Shown: piece by piece, positions 32,648-40,291 of the stretch
Layout of the letters: each line of letters starts with the position of its first letter
Position numbering within the stretch: position 1 is the first letter of the stretch
Assembly: GCA_001510295.1 (NCBI GenBank)
Contig: LFEZ01000025.1
Span: forward strand, 1-41,920
DNA from: Thaumarchaeota archaeon casp-thauma4
GTDB lineage: Archaea; Thermoproteota; Nitrososphaeria; Nitrososphaerales; Nitrosopumilaceae
Length of the DNA stretch: 41,920 bases
Direction of reading: 5' to 3'
Notes under the pieces: model-generated
What the model saw: the letters and a program-made list of their open reading frames with translations, nothing else
What the model was told of the DNA's origin: nothing
Database searches by the model: none
Translations under genes and position numbers: made by a program

Positions 32648-34359
32648 CAGTATTTTCTCTCCACAGGTTTGTATTTAGTTATAGTAACAGGATGCTTCTT
32701 CATAATTGGTTCGTTTGGATTATAATAAGCCAGTGTGTGATGTAGGAAATTTACATCATCACGAGTTTGGAAATCAGTTCTAGCATGAGCCCCACGAGAT
32801 TCTTTTCTGTTTAAAGCACCTAATAGGACTACTTCAGCCACACGGAACATAGAATCCAACTCCAGCACATTTTGGAAGTTTGTGTTATATTCTTTTGCAG
32901 AATCATCGACATGTTTCCAAGTTTTTTGTTTTAGTTCACGAATCTTTTTGAGACCTTCAGCCAAATCATTATGATTTCTATAGACATATGCTTTTGCGTT
33001 AAGAGTTTCTGCAACTTCTTGTTTTACTTCATATGGATTTACAACACCACGTCCACGGAATATTCCATCAAAAATTCGAGTTTCTTCGGCAGATACTAAA
33101 TGAGTAGGAAATTGTGCAGAAGAATGTTCTTTTTCAATATAATCAACAGCCAAGGTACCAGTAATTTTTCCCCAAACAAGACATTCAGAAGTAGAGTTTG
33201 CACCAAGACGATTTGCTCCATGAACACTATTACATGCAACTTCTCCTGCAGCCCAAACTCCTTGAAGTTCAGCTGCACCGTCAATGTTTGTATGAATTCC
33301 ACCCATCATGTAATGACAGACTGGTCTAACATCAATTGGTTCATCAGCAGGATCAATTCCTGAGAATTTGATTGAAATTTCTCTAATGCCACCTAATTTG
33401 GCTCTAATTTTTTCATCACCTAAATGTCGTAAGTCTAGTTTCATACAATCTTCTCCAGTTTCATGTTTGAATCCACGACCTTCATTAATCTCAGTCATAA
33501 TAGAACGTGAAACAATATCACGTGGAGCTAGTTCCATTTTTCCAGCTGCATAATTTTTCATAAATCGGTCACCATTTTTGTTTAGTAAATAACCACCTTC
33601 ACCTCGTGCACCTTCAGTAATTAAAATTCCAGAAGGTAAGATTCCAGTAGGATGGAATTGTACAAACTCCATATCCTTTAATCCCATTCCTGCACGATAA
33701 GCCATATCTAAGCCATCAGGTGTTGAGGACAATGCATATGTAGAATAACTAAAAATTCTTCCTGCACCACCAGTTGCAATTATGAGTGCTTTACCTTTTA
33801 TTGTGTAAAATGTTCCAGAGGATGTTTCTATTGCAGTAATTCCACAAAATTGTTTTCCATCATGAATGATTGATGTGACATACCATTCATTTAGAAATTC
33901 AATATTATCAAATTTTTGACAAGTATCGTATAAAGTCTGCATTTCAAAAAATCCAACTTTGTCAATAGCATAACTTGCACGTGCAAAACTATATCCACCA
34001 AAATTACGTTGATCAATTTTTCCATTTTCTTGTCTGGACCAAGGCATTCCCCAGTGTTCTAGTTGAAAAATTTCATTTGGAATCATATGACATAATTTTT
34101 CAGCTGTATCTTGGTCTGCTAAAAAGTCACTTCCTTTTACAGTATCATAAATGTGCGATTCTATAGTATCACCTTTGTCTTCTTGTATTACAGCAGCAGT
34201 TCCTCCTTCTGCAGATACCGAATGAGAACGCATGACTTGTGTTTTTGCGATAACTCCAATCTTGATTTTTTGATTCTTCTTTGCAGCTTCGATAGCAGCA
34301 CGTAATCCTGCCAAACCAGAACCTGCAATAATTAGATCAAATTCAAGTGAATCCGTCAT
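32647..34359 (-). CDS. sdhA: Succinate dehydrogenase flavoprotein subunit
   Basis: SdhA oxidises succinate to fumarate using covalent FAD. The 570-residue protein opens with the dinucleotide fold LIIAGSGLAGLRAAIEAAKK. MRSHSVSAEGGTAAV contains the His that links FAD. QFHPTGIL, the active-site GARGEGGYLLN and HYMMGGIHTN follow, and then GEVACNSVHGANRLGANSTSE. The C-terminal capping region has the RGAHARTDFQTRDD motif. It is the first gene of the sdhACDB operon. The gene begins 92 bp from the divergent padR gene. In this lineage the enzyme probably works in both the oxidative direction and the carbon cycle. Confidence 0.96.
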   Translation of the reverse strand: MTDSLEFDLIIAGSGLAGLRAAIEAAKKNQKIKIGVIAKTQVMRSHSVSAEGGTAAVIQEDKGDTIESHIYDTVKGSDFLADQDTAEKLCHMIPNEIFQLEHWGMPWSRQENGKIDQRNFGGYSFARASYAIDKVGFFEMQTLYDTCQKFDNIEFLNEWYVTSIIHDGKQFCGITAIETSSGTFYTIKGKALIIATGGAGRIFSYSTYALSSTPDGLDMAYRAGMGLKDMEFVQFHPTGILPSGILITEGARGEGGYLLNKNGDRFMKNYAAGKMELAPRDIVSRSIMTEINEGRGFKHETGEDCMKLDLRHLGDEKIRAKLGGIREISIKFSGIDPADEPIDVRPVCHYMMGGIHTNIDGAAELQGVWAAGEVACNSVHGANRLGANSTSECLVWGKITGTLAVDYIEKEHSSAQFPTHLVSAEETRIFDGIFRGRGVVNPYEVKQEVAETLNAKAYVYRNHNDLAEGLKKIRELKQKTWKHVDDSAKEYNTNFQNVLELDSMFRVAEVVLLGALNRKESRGAHARTDFQTRDDVNFLHHTLAYYNPNEPIMKKHPVTITKYKPVERKY

Positions 34360-34420
34360 TAATGAATAAAATCATAAGAGGTTACTTATGTATTGTAACA
34401 AAAATCAGCGGAACGAATAA

Positions 34421-34453
34421 TTAATATATATCGCTAGCGATATCACTAGTGAT
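34421..34453 (+). promoter_or_regulatory. padR promoter with two overlapping palindromic operators
   Basis: A box A-like run (ttaatatata, 34421-34430) lies about 27 nt upstream of the ATG at 34452. Downstream of it come a 16-bp perfect palindrome ATATCGCTAGCGATAT (34428-34443) and a 12-bp perfect palindrome ATCACTAGTGAT (34442-34453) that includes the first two bases of the start codon. Such a layout would let a dimeric regulator, probably PadR itself, block TBP/TFB or RNA polymerase. Autoregulation is inference. Confidence 0.6.
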
Positions 34454-34937
34454 GTTTGAAGAGTGGGTTCAGAGAGTTGGAAGTGCAGTGCCAAGAGGAT
34501 TTTCAAGATATTACATCTTAAAGCAATTACAAAAAATGCCACATACAGGAAAGGAGATTATTAATTCTGCAGTTGAAGAAAGCGACGGTAAGTGGAAACC
34601 TTCTCCAGGACTGATTTATCCATTATTAGGTAGGCTGTTGGATGAAGGTTTGATTGAAGAAACCGAAGACGGAAAATATCAGATTACAGATAAAGGAAAA
34701 ACAACCTCCGAAGATTTAGAGTCATTTAACAAAAATATGAAAAAGCAGATAGACACAGTGATGCGAATGACCAATATTGGAAAATTTATGGCAATGGACG
34801 TTTTAGAGAGAGTCACCATTTTAGGTAATTTGTTGAGCTCAAATGTACGTAGTATGACAAATCATGAAATTGAGAAATACACAAAATTTTTAGAATCAGA
34901 ATTAAAGAAAATTAAAGAAAGGGATTCCAAGAAATAG
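34452..34937 (+). CDS. PadR-family transcriptional regulator
   Basis: This 161-residue winged-helix regulator has the PadR core: GFSRYYILKQLQKMPHTGKEIINSAVEES, then the recognition helix WKPSPGLIYPLLGRLLDEGLIEE, and the wing DGKYQITDKGK. A long C-terminal helical part (residues 90-160) would dimerise. The ligand is unknown. The ATG at 34452 is preferred to the GTG just before it because it has the right distance to box A. The palindromes over the promoter suggest self-regulation. The neighbouring genes are sdhA (divergent) and an isocitrate-lyase-family enzyme (42 bp downstream), either of which could be a target. Confidence 0.9.
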   Translation: MFEEWVQRVGSAVPRGFSRYYILKQLQKMPHTGKEIINSAVEESDGKWKPSPGLIYPLLGRLLDEGLIEETEDGKYQITDKGKTTSEDLESFNKNMKKQIDTVMRMTNIGKFMAMDVLERVTILGNLLSSNVRSMTNHEIEKYTKFLESELKKIKERDSKK

Positions 34938-34979
34938 ACTTCAGGCTAATCATAAATAAAACAAGATTAGATAGATTAT

Positions 34980-35837
34980 ATGAAAAAACTTCGTAAACTG
35001 ATTAATGATAAATCAAAACCATTGGTAGTTCCAGGAGTTTATGATGCCATAGGAGCAAAGATTGCTCAAAAAGTAGGATTTGAAGCAATGTTTCAAACAG
35101 GTTATGGTACATCTGCCACATTGTTAGGAATGCCAGATTATGGATTTATTGGATTATCAGAAACAACAGACAATGCCAGACGTATAGCAAATGCAATATC
35201 AGTACCTCTAATTGTAGATGCAGATACAGGTTATGGTAACGCACTAACTGTAAAAAAATTACTTCGAGATTTACAAGTTGCAGGAGCATCAGGAATATTT
35301 CTTGAAGATCAAAAATGGCCAAAAAGATGTGGACATATGAAAGGAAAAGAAGTTGTTCAAAAAGAAGAATATGCAGAGAAATTAGCAGCTGCAATAGATG
35401 CAAAAGAGGATAAAGATTTCATCATAGTAGCAAGAACAGATGCCAGAGCTACAGAAGGATTAGATGGCGCGATCGAGAGAGGCAAGTATTACAAAAAAAT
35501 TGGTGCAGATTTAATTTTTGTCGAAGCTCCAAAATCAATTGAAGAGATGAAAAAAATTGGTAAATCGATAAACGCCCCATTAGTTGCAAATATGATTGAA
35601 GGAGGTGCAACCCCAATTAGTTCAACAAAGACATTACATAAAATGGGATTTCAACTAATACTATATCCATTATCTATATTGTATGCAAATACATTTGCGA
35701 CAATGAAAATACTAAAGGAGCTAAAAGATAAAGGTACCACCACAAGGCTCAAAAAAGATTTAGTTAATTTTGATCAGTTTAACGATATTGTGGAATTATC
35801 AAAATTTAGAAAATTAGAGAGTAAATATTCAAAATAA
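34980..35837 (+). CDS. Isocitrate lyase/PEP mutase superfamily enzyme
   Basis: This 285-residue TIM-barrel enzyme cleaves or rearranges 2-oxo or 2-hydroxy acids with Mg. The opening VVPGVYDAIGAKIAQKVGFEA and the motifs DADTGYGNA, FLEDQKWPKRCGHMKGKEV and IIARTDAR-like text (IIVARTDARAT) are typical. The catalytic KRCGH loop is intact, which points to a C-C lyase such as methylisocitrate lyase, dimethylmalate lyase or oxaloacetate hydrolase rather than a phosphonopyruvate mutase. There is no methylcitrate synthase in the window, so the substrate is open. The gene follows padR after 42 bp and could be cotranscribed. Confidence 0.88.
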   Translation: MKKLRKLINDKSKPLVVPGVYDAIGAKIAQKVGFEAMFQTGYGTSATLLGMPDYGFIGLSETTDNARRIANAISVPLIVDADTGYGNALTVKKLLRDLQVAGASGIFLEDQKWPKRCGHMKGKEVVQKEEYAEKLAAAIDAKEDKDFIIVARTDARATEGLDGAIERGKYYKKIGADLIFVEAPKSIEEMKKIGKSINAPLVANMIEGGATPISSTKTLHKMGFQLILYPLSILYANTFATMKILKELKDKGTTTRLKKDLVNFDQFNDIVELSKFRKLESKYSK

Positions 35838-35860
35838 AAAAAGAAAATCTAGTAAAGAGA

Positions 35861-36148
35861 TTATTGAATAGATCTCTTTACTTCAATATCTATTGTGGAA
35901 ACATTTCGTGTCTTACCGTCTAGTGACTCTAAACTTTCAGAGCCTATGGATATATTTCCAATACTATATCCGGAGTTTTCGGTCTTTCTTGAAATTATTT
36001 GTGCAACATCTACGGCTCTACCGATACTCATTCCTCGAGCTTTGATGCTGACAGAAGGCAATGTGGCCAATTGGATTAATGTTGAAGTGACGTAAGCCAT
36101 GATTGGTTTCTTACCTATGAATACAGTGTCTCGTTTTTCGGCTGACAT
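35861..36148 (-). CDS. Alba DNA/RNA-binding chromatin protein
   Basis: Alba is a small dimeric chromatin and RNA-binding protein of archaea. The 95-residue protein has the standard sequence: VFIGKKPIMAYVTSTLIQLATLPSV, with the Lys-Lys pair that contacts nucleic acid, then IKARGMSIGRAVDVAQIISRK, and a C-terminal beta-hairpin with VSTIDIEVKR. The loop SIGSESLESLDGKTRN between the last strands is the DNA-groove hairpin. The ATG at 36148 overlaps by base pairs the region just upstream of the divergent HEAT gene. It ends 24 bp from the convergent lyase gene. Confidence 0.95.
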   Translation of the reverse strand: MSAEKRDTVFIGKKPIMAYVTSTLIQLATLPSVSIKARGMSIGRAVDVAQIISRKTENSGYSIGNISIGSESLESLDGKTRNVSTIDIEVKRSIQ

Positions 36149-36171
36149 GCGAGTAAATTATTACAAGGATA

Positions 36172-36179
36172 ATTTAAAT
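36172..36179 (-). promoter_or_regulatory. TATA box of alba
   Basis: The 8-bp palindrome ATTTAAAT is centred about 27 nt upstream of the alba ATG (36148, minus strand), the distance expected for a leaderless transcript. It lies too close (about 13 nt) to the divergent HEAT-repeat ATG at 36189 to serve that gene. Confidence 0.5.
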
Positions 36180-36188
36180 CAAGATAGG

Positions 36189-36722
36189 ATGGATGCCAAG
36201 GAAATTTTAAGATCACTCAAAAATCATAATTTAAGGAAAAACGTTGTATCAAATTTAACCAAAAATAACGATCCAGACATTATTCAAGAAATGATGAAAT
36301 TATTTGATGATGATGATATTGAGATTAGAGGAGAAGTATTCAGTACTTTATTTCTTAATCAAAATGACATTTTAAAAGATTTGATTTTAGGATTAAAACA
36401 TGAAAGTAAAAATGTACGAGCATATGTGACGTTAGTTTTAGCAAACAGGAATGAGAAAAATGCAATTAAAGAGATTAGAAAATTAACTAATGATCCAAGC
36501 GGTCTGGTAAGAACCTGCGCATATGGAGCATTAGGACATTTAGAAGCAAAAGAATCAGCCAAAGAACTACATCGTGGTGTTTTTGATTCAAATTTAGAGG
36601 CAGTGAAAAGTGCAGCATATGCATTGACAAGAATTGGTGAGAAAATTTTGGATAAAGAAATAGAAGAGTTACATAAATTGGATGAATTGGAATGTGAGAA
36701 AATTTTAAAATTTTTTAATTAA
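36189..36722 (+). CDS. HEAT-repeat protein
   Basis: This protein of about 177 residues is built of HEAT-like helical pairs. Repeats are seen at DIIQEMMKLFDDDDIEIRGEVFSTLF, LILGLKHESKNVRAYVTLVLANR, EIRKLTNDPSGLVRTCAYGALGHL and ELHRGVFDSNLEAVKSAAYALTRIG, each with the D-x-x-x-V-R pattern. Such proteins act as scaffolds or as lyase/ligase-like partners in cofactor systems, but no catalytic residue is visible. The frame extends to 36099, but that part overlaps alba on the other strand. The ATG at 36189 (MDAKEILRSL) or the one at 36147 is the likely start; the second would overlap the alba start codon. Confidence 0.78.
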   Translation: MDAKEILRSLKNHNLRKNVVSNLTKNNDPDIIQEMMKLFDDDDIEIRGEVFSTLFLNQNDILKDLILGLKHESKNVRAYVTLVLANRNEKNAIKEIRKLTNDPSGLVRTCAYGALGHLEAKESAKELHRGVFDSNLEAVKSAAYALTRIGEKILDKEIEELHKLDELECEKILKFFN

Positions 36723-36723
36723 A

Positions 36724-36800
36724 TGGTGGACCGAAAGGGATTTGAACCCTTGACCCCACGCATGCCATGCGCGTATTCTACCAGGCTGAACTATCGGCCC
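36724..36800 (-). tRNA. tRNA-Ala (GGC), CCA encoded
   Basis: A 74-nt cloverleaf (36727-36800) folds on the minus strand. The acceptor GGGCCGA pairs with TCGGTCC, giving the G3-U70 pair that marks alanine tRNAs. The anticodon stem CGCGC/GCGTG encloses ATGGCAT, so U33 is followed by anticodon GGC. The T arm is AAGGG-TTCAAAT-CCCTT and the discriminator is A. Bases 36724-36726 read CCA in the tRNA sense. The D stem is GTTC/GAAT with one G-U pair. Confidence 0.93.
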
Positions 36801-36855
36801 ATGAATCTAAATGATTCGTTTTCTTAAAAAATTACCAACATTTAACTTAATTTGA

Positions 36856-36871
36856 GTTAGGCTAATCTAAC
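36856..36871. promoter_or_regulatory. Inverted repeat upstream of FNR copy 2, possible metal-regulator site
   Basis: GTTAG-gctaat-CTAAC is a perfect 5-bp inverted repeat with a 6-bp spacer and resembles the TTAGG/CTAA pattern of DtxR-type operators. It lies just upstream of an AT-rich box (atttaaacataa, 36879-36890) about 25 nt before the ATG at 36907. A metal regulator is only one possible reading. Confidence 0.4.
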
Positions 36872-36906
36872 AGAAGACATTTAAACATAAATTCTTATTT
36901 TAAGAA

Positions 36907-37749
36907 ATGGTTCAAGATAATAAAGCAAAATTAACTTATACACAATTACTAAAAGAGGATCTTTGCATATTCCGTCTTGTACCAGAGGATGGAGTTATTC
37001 CAGATTACAAAGCGGGTCAATTTTTAACAATTGGAATGCCAGTACCAAAAGAAGATAATAAAATTGTAAGACGCGCATATTCAATCGCATCACATCCAGA
37101 AAATAAAAAATTTTTTGAATTTGTAATTAGATGGGTAAGAAAACCATTTCCAGGAAGATTAACAACAGAATTATTTAATGCTAAAGAAGGTTCAGACGTA
37201 AGTTGGATTAAACCATTAGGTCATCTAACAATTAATGATGAATTACCAAATGGTGATCCAGATACCAGAAGAATTGTATGTGTAGGAGGAGGAACAGGCT
37301 TGGCGCCATTTGTGAGTTTTGCTCAACATCTTCATGATATTGGAGATAAACGTGAACTTGTCGTTTTACATGGAGCCAGTTACGTAGATGAATTAAGTTA
37401 CAAGCAACTACTTACTGATTTAGAAAATGAAAGTTTAGACAGAGGTACGAATAAGTGGAATTTCAAGTATAGAGCAGCAATTAGTAGACCACAAGAATGG
37501 TTTAATCGTGCATGGACTGGTCAAACAGGAAGAGTAGAACAATTTTTAAGATCAAAATCTGGAGAAAAATCACCATTAGAAGAATTAGTTGGTGAAAAAA
37601 TTACAAAAGACAACACCATGTTTTACATCTGCGGATGGCAAGGAACAATTGACGGTACATTAGACTATCTTGGAAGTAATGAATTTGTTACAGAGAGACA
37701 TAAACGAGAAGATGGCAGTTATGAAGTCAAATTCGAATCTTACGGATAA
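36907..37749 (+). CDS. Ferredoxin-NAD(P)+ reductase-like flavoprotein (copy 2)
   Basis: This 280-residue FNR-type flavoprotein is very similar along its whole length to the one at 26048-26884. It shares the FAD motif VRRAYSIASHPE, the segment FEFVIRWVRKPFPGRLTTELF, the NAD(P) motif RIVCVGGGTGLAPFVSFAQHL, the central LVVLHGASYVDELSYKQLL and the C-terminal VKFESYG. The main differences are in the loop after TTELF (KEGSDVSWIKPLG) and in the segment near residue 215. The electron carrier is not known. The promoter contains an inverted repeat (36856-36871). The gene stands alone between tRNA-Ala and the nucleotidyltransferase gene. Confidence 0.9.
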   Translation: MVQDNKAKLTYTQLLKEDLCIFRLVPEDGVIPDYKAGQFLTIGMPVPKEDNKIVRRAYSIASHPENKKFFEFVIRWVRKPFPGRLTTELFNAKEGSDVSWIKPLGHLTINDELPNGDPDTRRIVCVGGGTGLAPFVSFAQHLHDIGDKRELVVLHGASYVDELSYKQLLTDLENESLDRGTNKWNFKYRAAISRPQEWFNRAWTGQTGRVEQFLRSKSGEKSPLEELVGEKITKDNTMFYICGWQGTIDGTLDYLGSNEFVTERHKREDGSYEVKFESYG

Positions 37750-37806
37750 CGAAAACATCTGTAGAACAATTCAGTTATTAAAATACAAGATAAACAGCAA
37801 ATTATT

Positions 37807-38403
37807 ATGACAATTGCAATTTACTTGGCACATTTGAATCCAGTTACAAATGCACATGCAGAGATCATCAGAGATTTATCAAAAATAGACAAGGTAGTAG
37901 TCATGCCGGTTAGATTTCTAAATGGAAAAAAAGAAATTAACAGTAAAAGCTTTCCATTTACCTTTGAACTTAGAAAAAAAATGCTAGAATCAGTTTTTGG
38001 AAACTCAATAACGGTTTCATCAAATTATACATTTCATGCACCATTCAAGAAATATTTTCCTCCACTTGTTTCCAAAGGTTCATGGAGATTAAGAAAAGAG
38101 ATTTTGAGTGAAATTAAAGGGAATTACTACACATACACAGGAGACAAAGCAGAAGGAATAATGTTGAGGTTATACAGATTGAAACCAAAAGTGGGTCAAA
38201 GAAAAAAACTTTCTGCAACATCGGTAAAAAATGAGATGTATGAATCAGTTTTAGGAGGAAAAAAAAAGTGGGAAAAACAAGTTCCAGAATCAGTGGCATT
38301 AATTATTAACGAAAATTGGGATATTATTGAGAAATTTGCCTCATCAGAAGATAATACAACTAGAGTATTAGGTATGAAATTCCCAAGAGAAGGTTATGCC
38401 TAG
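37807..38403 (+). CDS. Nucleotidyltransferase of the NMNAT/cytidylyltransferase fold
   Basis: This 198-residue protein has the class I nucleotidyltransferase layout. The N-terminal IAIYLAHLNPVTNAHAEII carries a (H/T)-x-x-H signature (here T-N-A-H), and KKLSATSVKNEM near residues 135-146 resembles the ISSTxIR phosphate-binding motif. The middle has VVMPVRFLNGKKE and a long basic stretch. It probably adenylylates or cytidylylates a small molecule, as NMN adenylyltransferase and PPAT do. The replacement of Gly by Asn-Ala in the first motif makes it a divergent member. It is monocistronic or read through from the FNR gene 57 bp upstream. Confidence 0.75.
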   Translation: MTIAIYLAHLNPVTNAHAEIIRDLSKIDKVVVMPVRFLNGKKEINSKSFPFTFELRKKMLESVFGNSITVSSNYTFHAPFKKYFPPLVSKGSWRLRKEILSEIKGNYYTYTGDKAEGIMLRLYRLKPKVGQRKKLSATSVKNEMYESVLGGKKKWEKQVPESVALIINENWDIIEKFASSEDNTTRVLGMKFPREGYA

Positions 38404-38438
38404 TTATAAAATAAATATACAAAATTCTAGAATTTTTT

Positions 38439-39353
38439 GTGAGTTCCATATATGAATTAATTTGGTTTGATGGAAAATTTGTAAAACATAGCAATGCAAA
38501 GATTCCAGTAACAACTCATGCAATTCATTATGGTACATCAATTTTTGAAGGAATTAGAGCATATTGGAATGGAGAAAAATTAAATATATTCAGATTAGAT
38601 GAGCATGTCACAAGATTTAGAAATTCAGGGAAATTTTATGATATTACATTAAGATTTTCAAACAAGGAAATTAAAGATGCAGTGATTAATTTATGTAAAA
38701 AAAATAAGATTAGAACTTCATGCTATATCAGGCCATTTTATTTTGTTGGACAATATGGAATTAATCTACATGTAACAAAAAAGGCACCAACACATGCAGT
38801 TGTTTTTTGTTTTCCATTTGGAGACCTGTTTAATAAAAATGGAATTACAGCATGTATTTCAAAATGGAGGAAGTTTAATGACAGTTCAACTCCCACACAA
38901 GCAAAAATGGGAGGAAATTATCTAAATTCAATTCTAGCAACACAGGATGCGAAAAAAAGAAAATTCGATGAAGCAATTCTATTGGATAAAAATGATAAAG
39001 TTAGCGAGGCGCCTGGAGAAAATATATTTATTATAAAAAATAATACATTGATTACACCTCCACTTTCATCATCAGCGTTAGATGGGATAACAAGGAAATC
39101 AATTTTAGAATTTACAAAAAGTATGAAAGTTAAAACAAAAATTAAAGAGATTACAAAAGATGAATTAAAAAAAGCAGACGAAGTATTCCTGACCGGTACA
39201 GCCGCAGAAATAACACCTGTAATTAAAATTGAATCTAAGAAAATTGGAGATGGAAATGTTGGAAGTATGACAAAAAAAGTTATGGATGCATACACACAGA
39301 TAGTAATGAATAATAACAAAAAATTTTCTAAATGGTTAACAAACGTGTATTAA
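38439..39353 (+). CDS. ilvE: Branched-chain amino acid aminotransferase
   Basis: IlvE transfers the amino group between glutamate and branched-chain 2-oxo acids. The 304-residue PLP enzyme (fold type IV) has YELIWFDGKFV, ATHAIHYGTSIFEGIRAY-like text (VTTHAIHYGTSIFEGIRAYW), and the Schiff-base Lys156 in AKMGGNYLNSILA. DEAILLDKNDKVSEAPGENIF and VFLTGTAAEITPV form the phosphate and cofactor pocket. The start is GTG at 38439. It is followed, three bases after its stop, by the Gfo/Idh gene, so the two are probably cotranscribed. A role in amino-sugar synthesis instead of valine/leucine synthesis is possible but less likely. Confidence 0.9.
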   Translation: MSSIYELIWFDGKFVKHSNAKIPVTTHAIHYGTSIFEGIRAYWNGEKLNIFRLDEHVTRFRNSGKFYDITLRFSNKEIKDAVINLCKKNKIRTSCYIRPFYFVGQYGINLHVTKKAPTHAVVFCFPFGDLFNKNGITACISKWRKFNDSSTPTQAKMGGNYLNSILATQDAKKRKFDEAILLDKNDKVSEAPGENIFIIKNNTLITPPLSSSALDGITRKSILEFTKSMKVKTKIKEITKDELKKADEVFLTGTAAEITPVIKIESKKIGDGNVGSMTKKVMDAYTQIVMNNNKKFSKWLTNVY

Positions 39354-39355
39354 AA

Positions 39356-40291
39356 ATGAAAGTAATTCAAATTGGAACAGGCGGATGGGGTAAAAATCAT
39401 TGTAGAGTTTTATCAGAATTTGGTGTATTATCAGCTATTTGTGATATGAATTATGAAAGAGCAAAAGAGTTTGGAGAAAAATATAACGTCAATTACTACA
39501 AAACATTAGATGAGTTATTCAAAAATGAAGAGTTTGATGCGGCATTAATTTGTACACCTACATCAACACATTCAGAATTGGCATCACAGTTAATTGAAAA
39601 AAAGAAACATGTTTTTGTAGAAAAACCAATGACATATCTTTCAGAAGATGGTGAAAAGTTAGTAGAGGAAGCTAGAAAGAATAAAGTCATTCTGACATGT
39701 GGATATATTGAAAGATTTAATCCTGCAGTAGCTCATGTTAAAGATTATTTGAAATCAAAGAAATTTGGAGATTTGATTAGATTAGAATTTTATCGTGAAC
39801 ACCGAATGCCTCTACACATAAAAGATGTTGGAATAATTTACGATACAAGTGTACACGATATAGATACAGCAATGTGGCTTTTTGATGAAACACCACAAGT
39901 CGTATTTGCAAAATCAGGTCAGATTAATCACGAATATGAAGATTTTGCAACAATAATGCTTGGTTTCAAAGATAACAGAATAGCTACAATTTCTTCAAAT
40001 TGGATCACTCCAACCAGAGTGAGAAACTTTAATGCAGTGTGTACAGATGGGAGAATTTTTTCAGATTTCATTACACAGGAAATAAGAATTGAAACCGACA
40101 AGGGGACCGAAACTCCATCTAATCAGAAGGAAGAACCATTATCTTTAGAGATTAGGAATTTTCTTGATGCGATTGAGAGTAAAAATGACCTAAGAGTAAA
40201 ACCAGAGCATGCCGTAAATGTGACAAGAATTGCAGAAGCAGCTCTTTTATCTAGCCAAAAAGGGATTCCAATTTATCTAGATATAAAATGA
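39356..40291 (+). CDS. Gfo/Idh/MocA-family sugar dehydrogenase
   Basis: This 311-residue NAD(P)-dependent oxidoreductase has the Rossmann motif IQIGTGGWGKNH at the N-terminus, CTPTSTHSELA and the conserved VFVEKPMT with the catalytic Lys. GYIERFNPAV and YDTSVHDIDTAMWLF with its active-site His and Asp follow. These resemble UDP-N-acetylhexosamine 3-dehydrogenases (WbpB/GnnA type). Together with the acyltransferase two genes later it suggests synthesis of an N-acyl amino sugar for surface glycans. The start is ATG at 39356, three bases after the ilvE stop; the longer frame to 39332 would run into ilvE. Its stop overlaps the Trm112-like gene as ATGA. Confidence 0.87.
   Translation: MKVIQIGTGGWGKNHCRVLSEFGVLSAICDMNYERAKEFGEKYNVNYYKTLDELFKNEEFDAALICTPTSTHSELASQLIEKKKHVFVEKPMTYLSEDGEKLVEEARKNKVILTCGYIERFNPAVAHVKDYLKSKKFGDLIRLEFYREHRMPLHIKDVGIIYDTSVHDIDTAMWLFDETPQVVFAKSGQINHEYEDFATIMLGFKDNRIATISSNWITPTRVRNFNAVCTDGRIFSDFITQEIRIETDKGTETPSNQKEEPLSLEIRNFLDAIESKNDLRVKPEHAVNVTRIAEAALLSSQKGIPIYLDIK

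Noticed and set aside
34381-34399. GTTAC-N9-GTAAC inverted repeat upstream of sdhA as an operator
   Set aside because: Five-base arms with a 9-bp AT-rich spacer are expected by chance in such a sequence; nothing else supports it.
36099-36188. Upstream extension of the HEAT-repeat gene
   Set aside because: It lies antisense to the alba 5' end, and the added residues do not form a HEAT repeat.
36727-36800. tRNA-Ala first read as tRNA-Pro (UGG)
   Set aside because: That frame of the loop lacks U33. The shifted loop has U33 and anticodon GGC, and the acceptor has the G3-U70 alanine identity pair.
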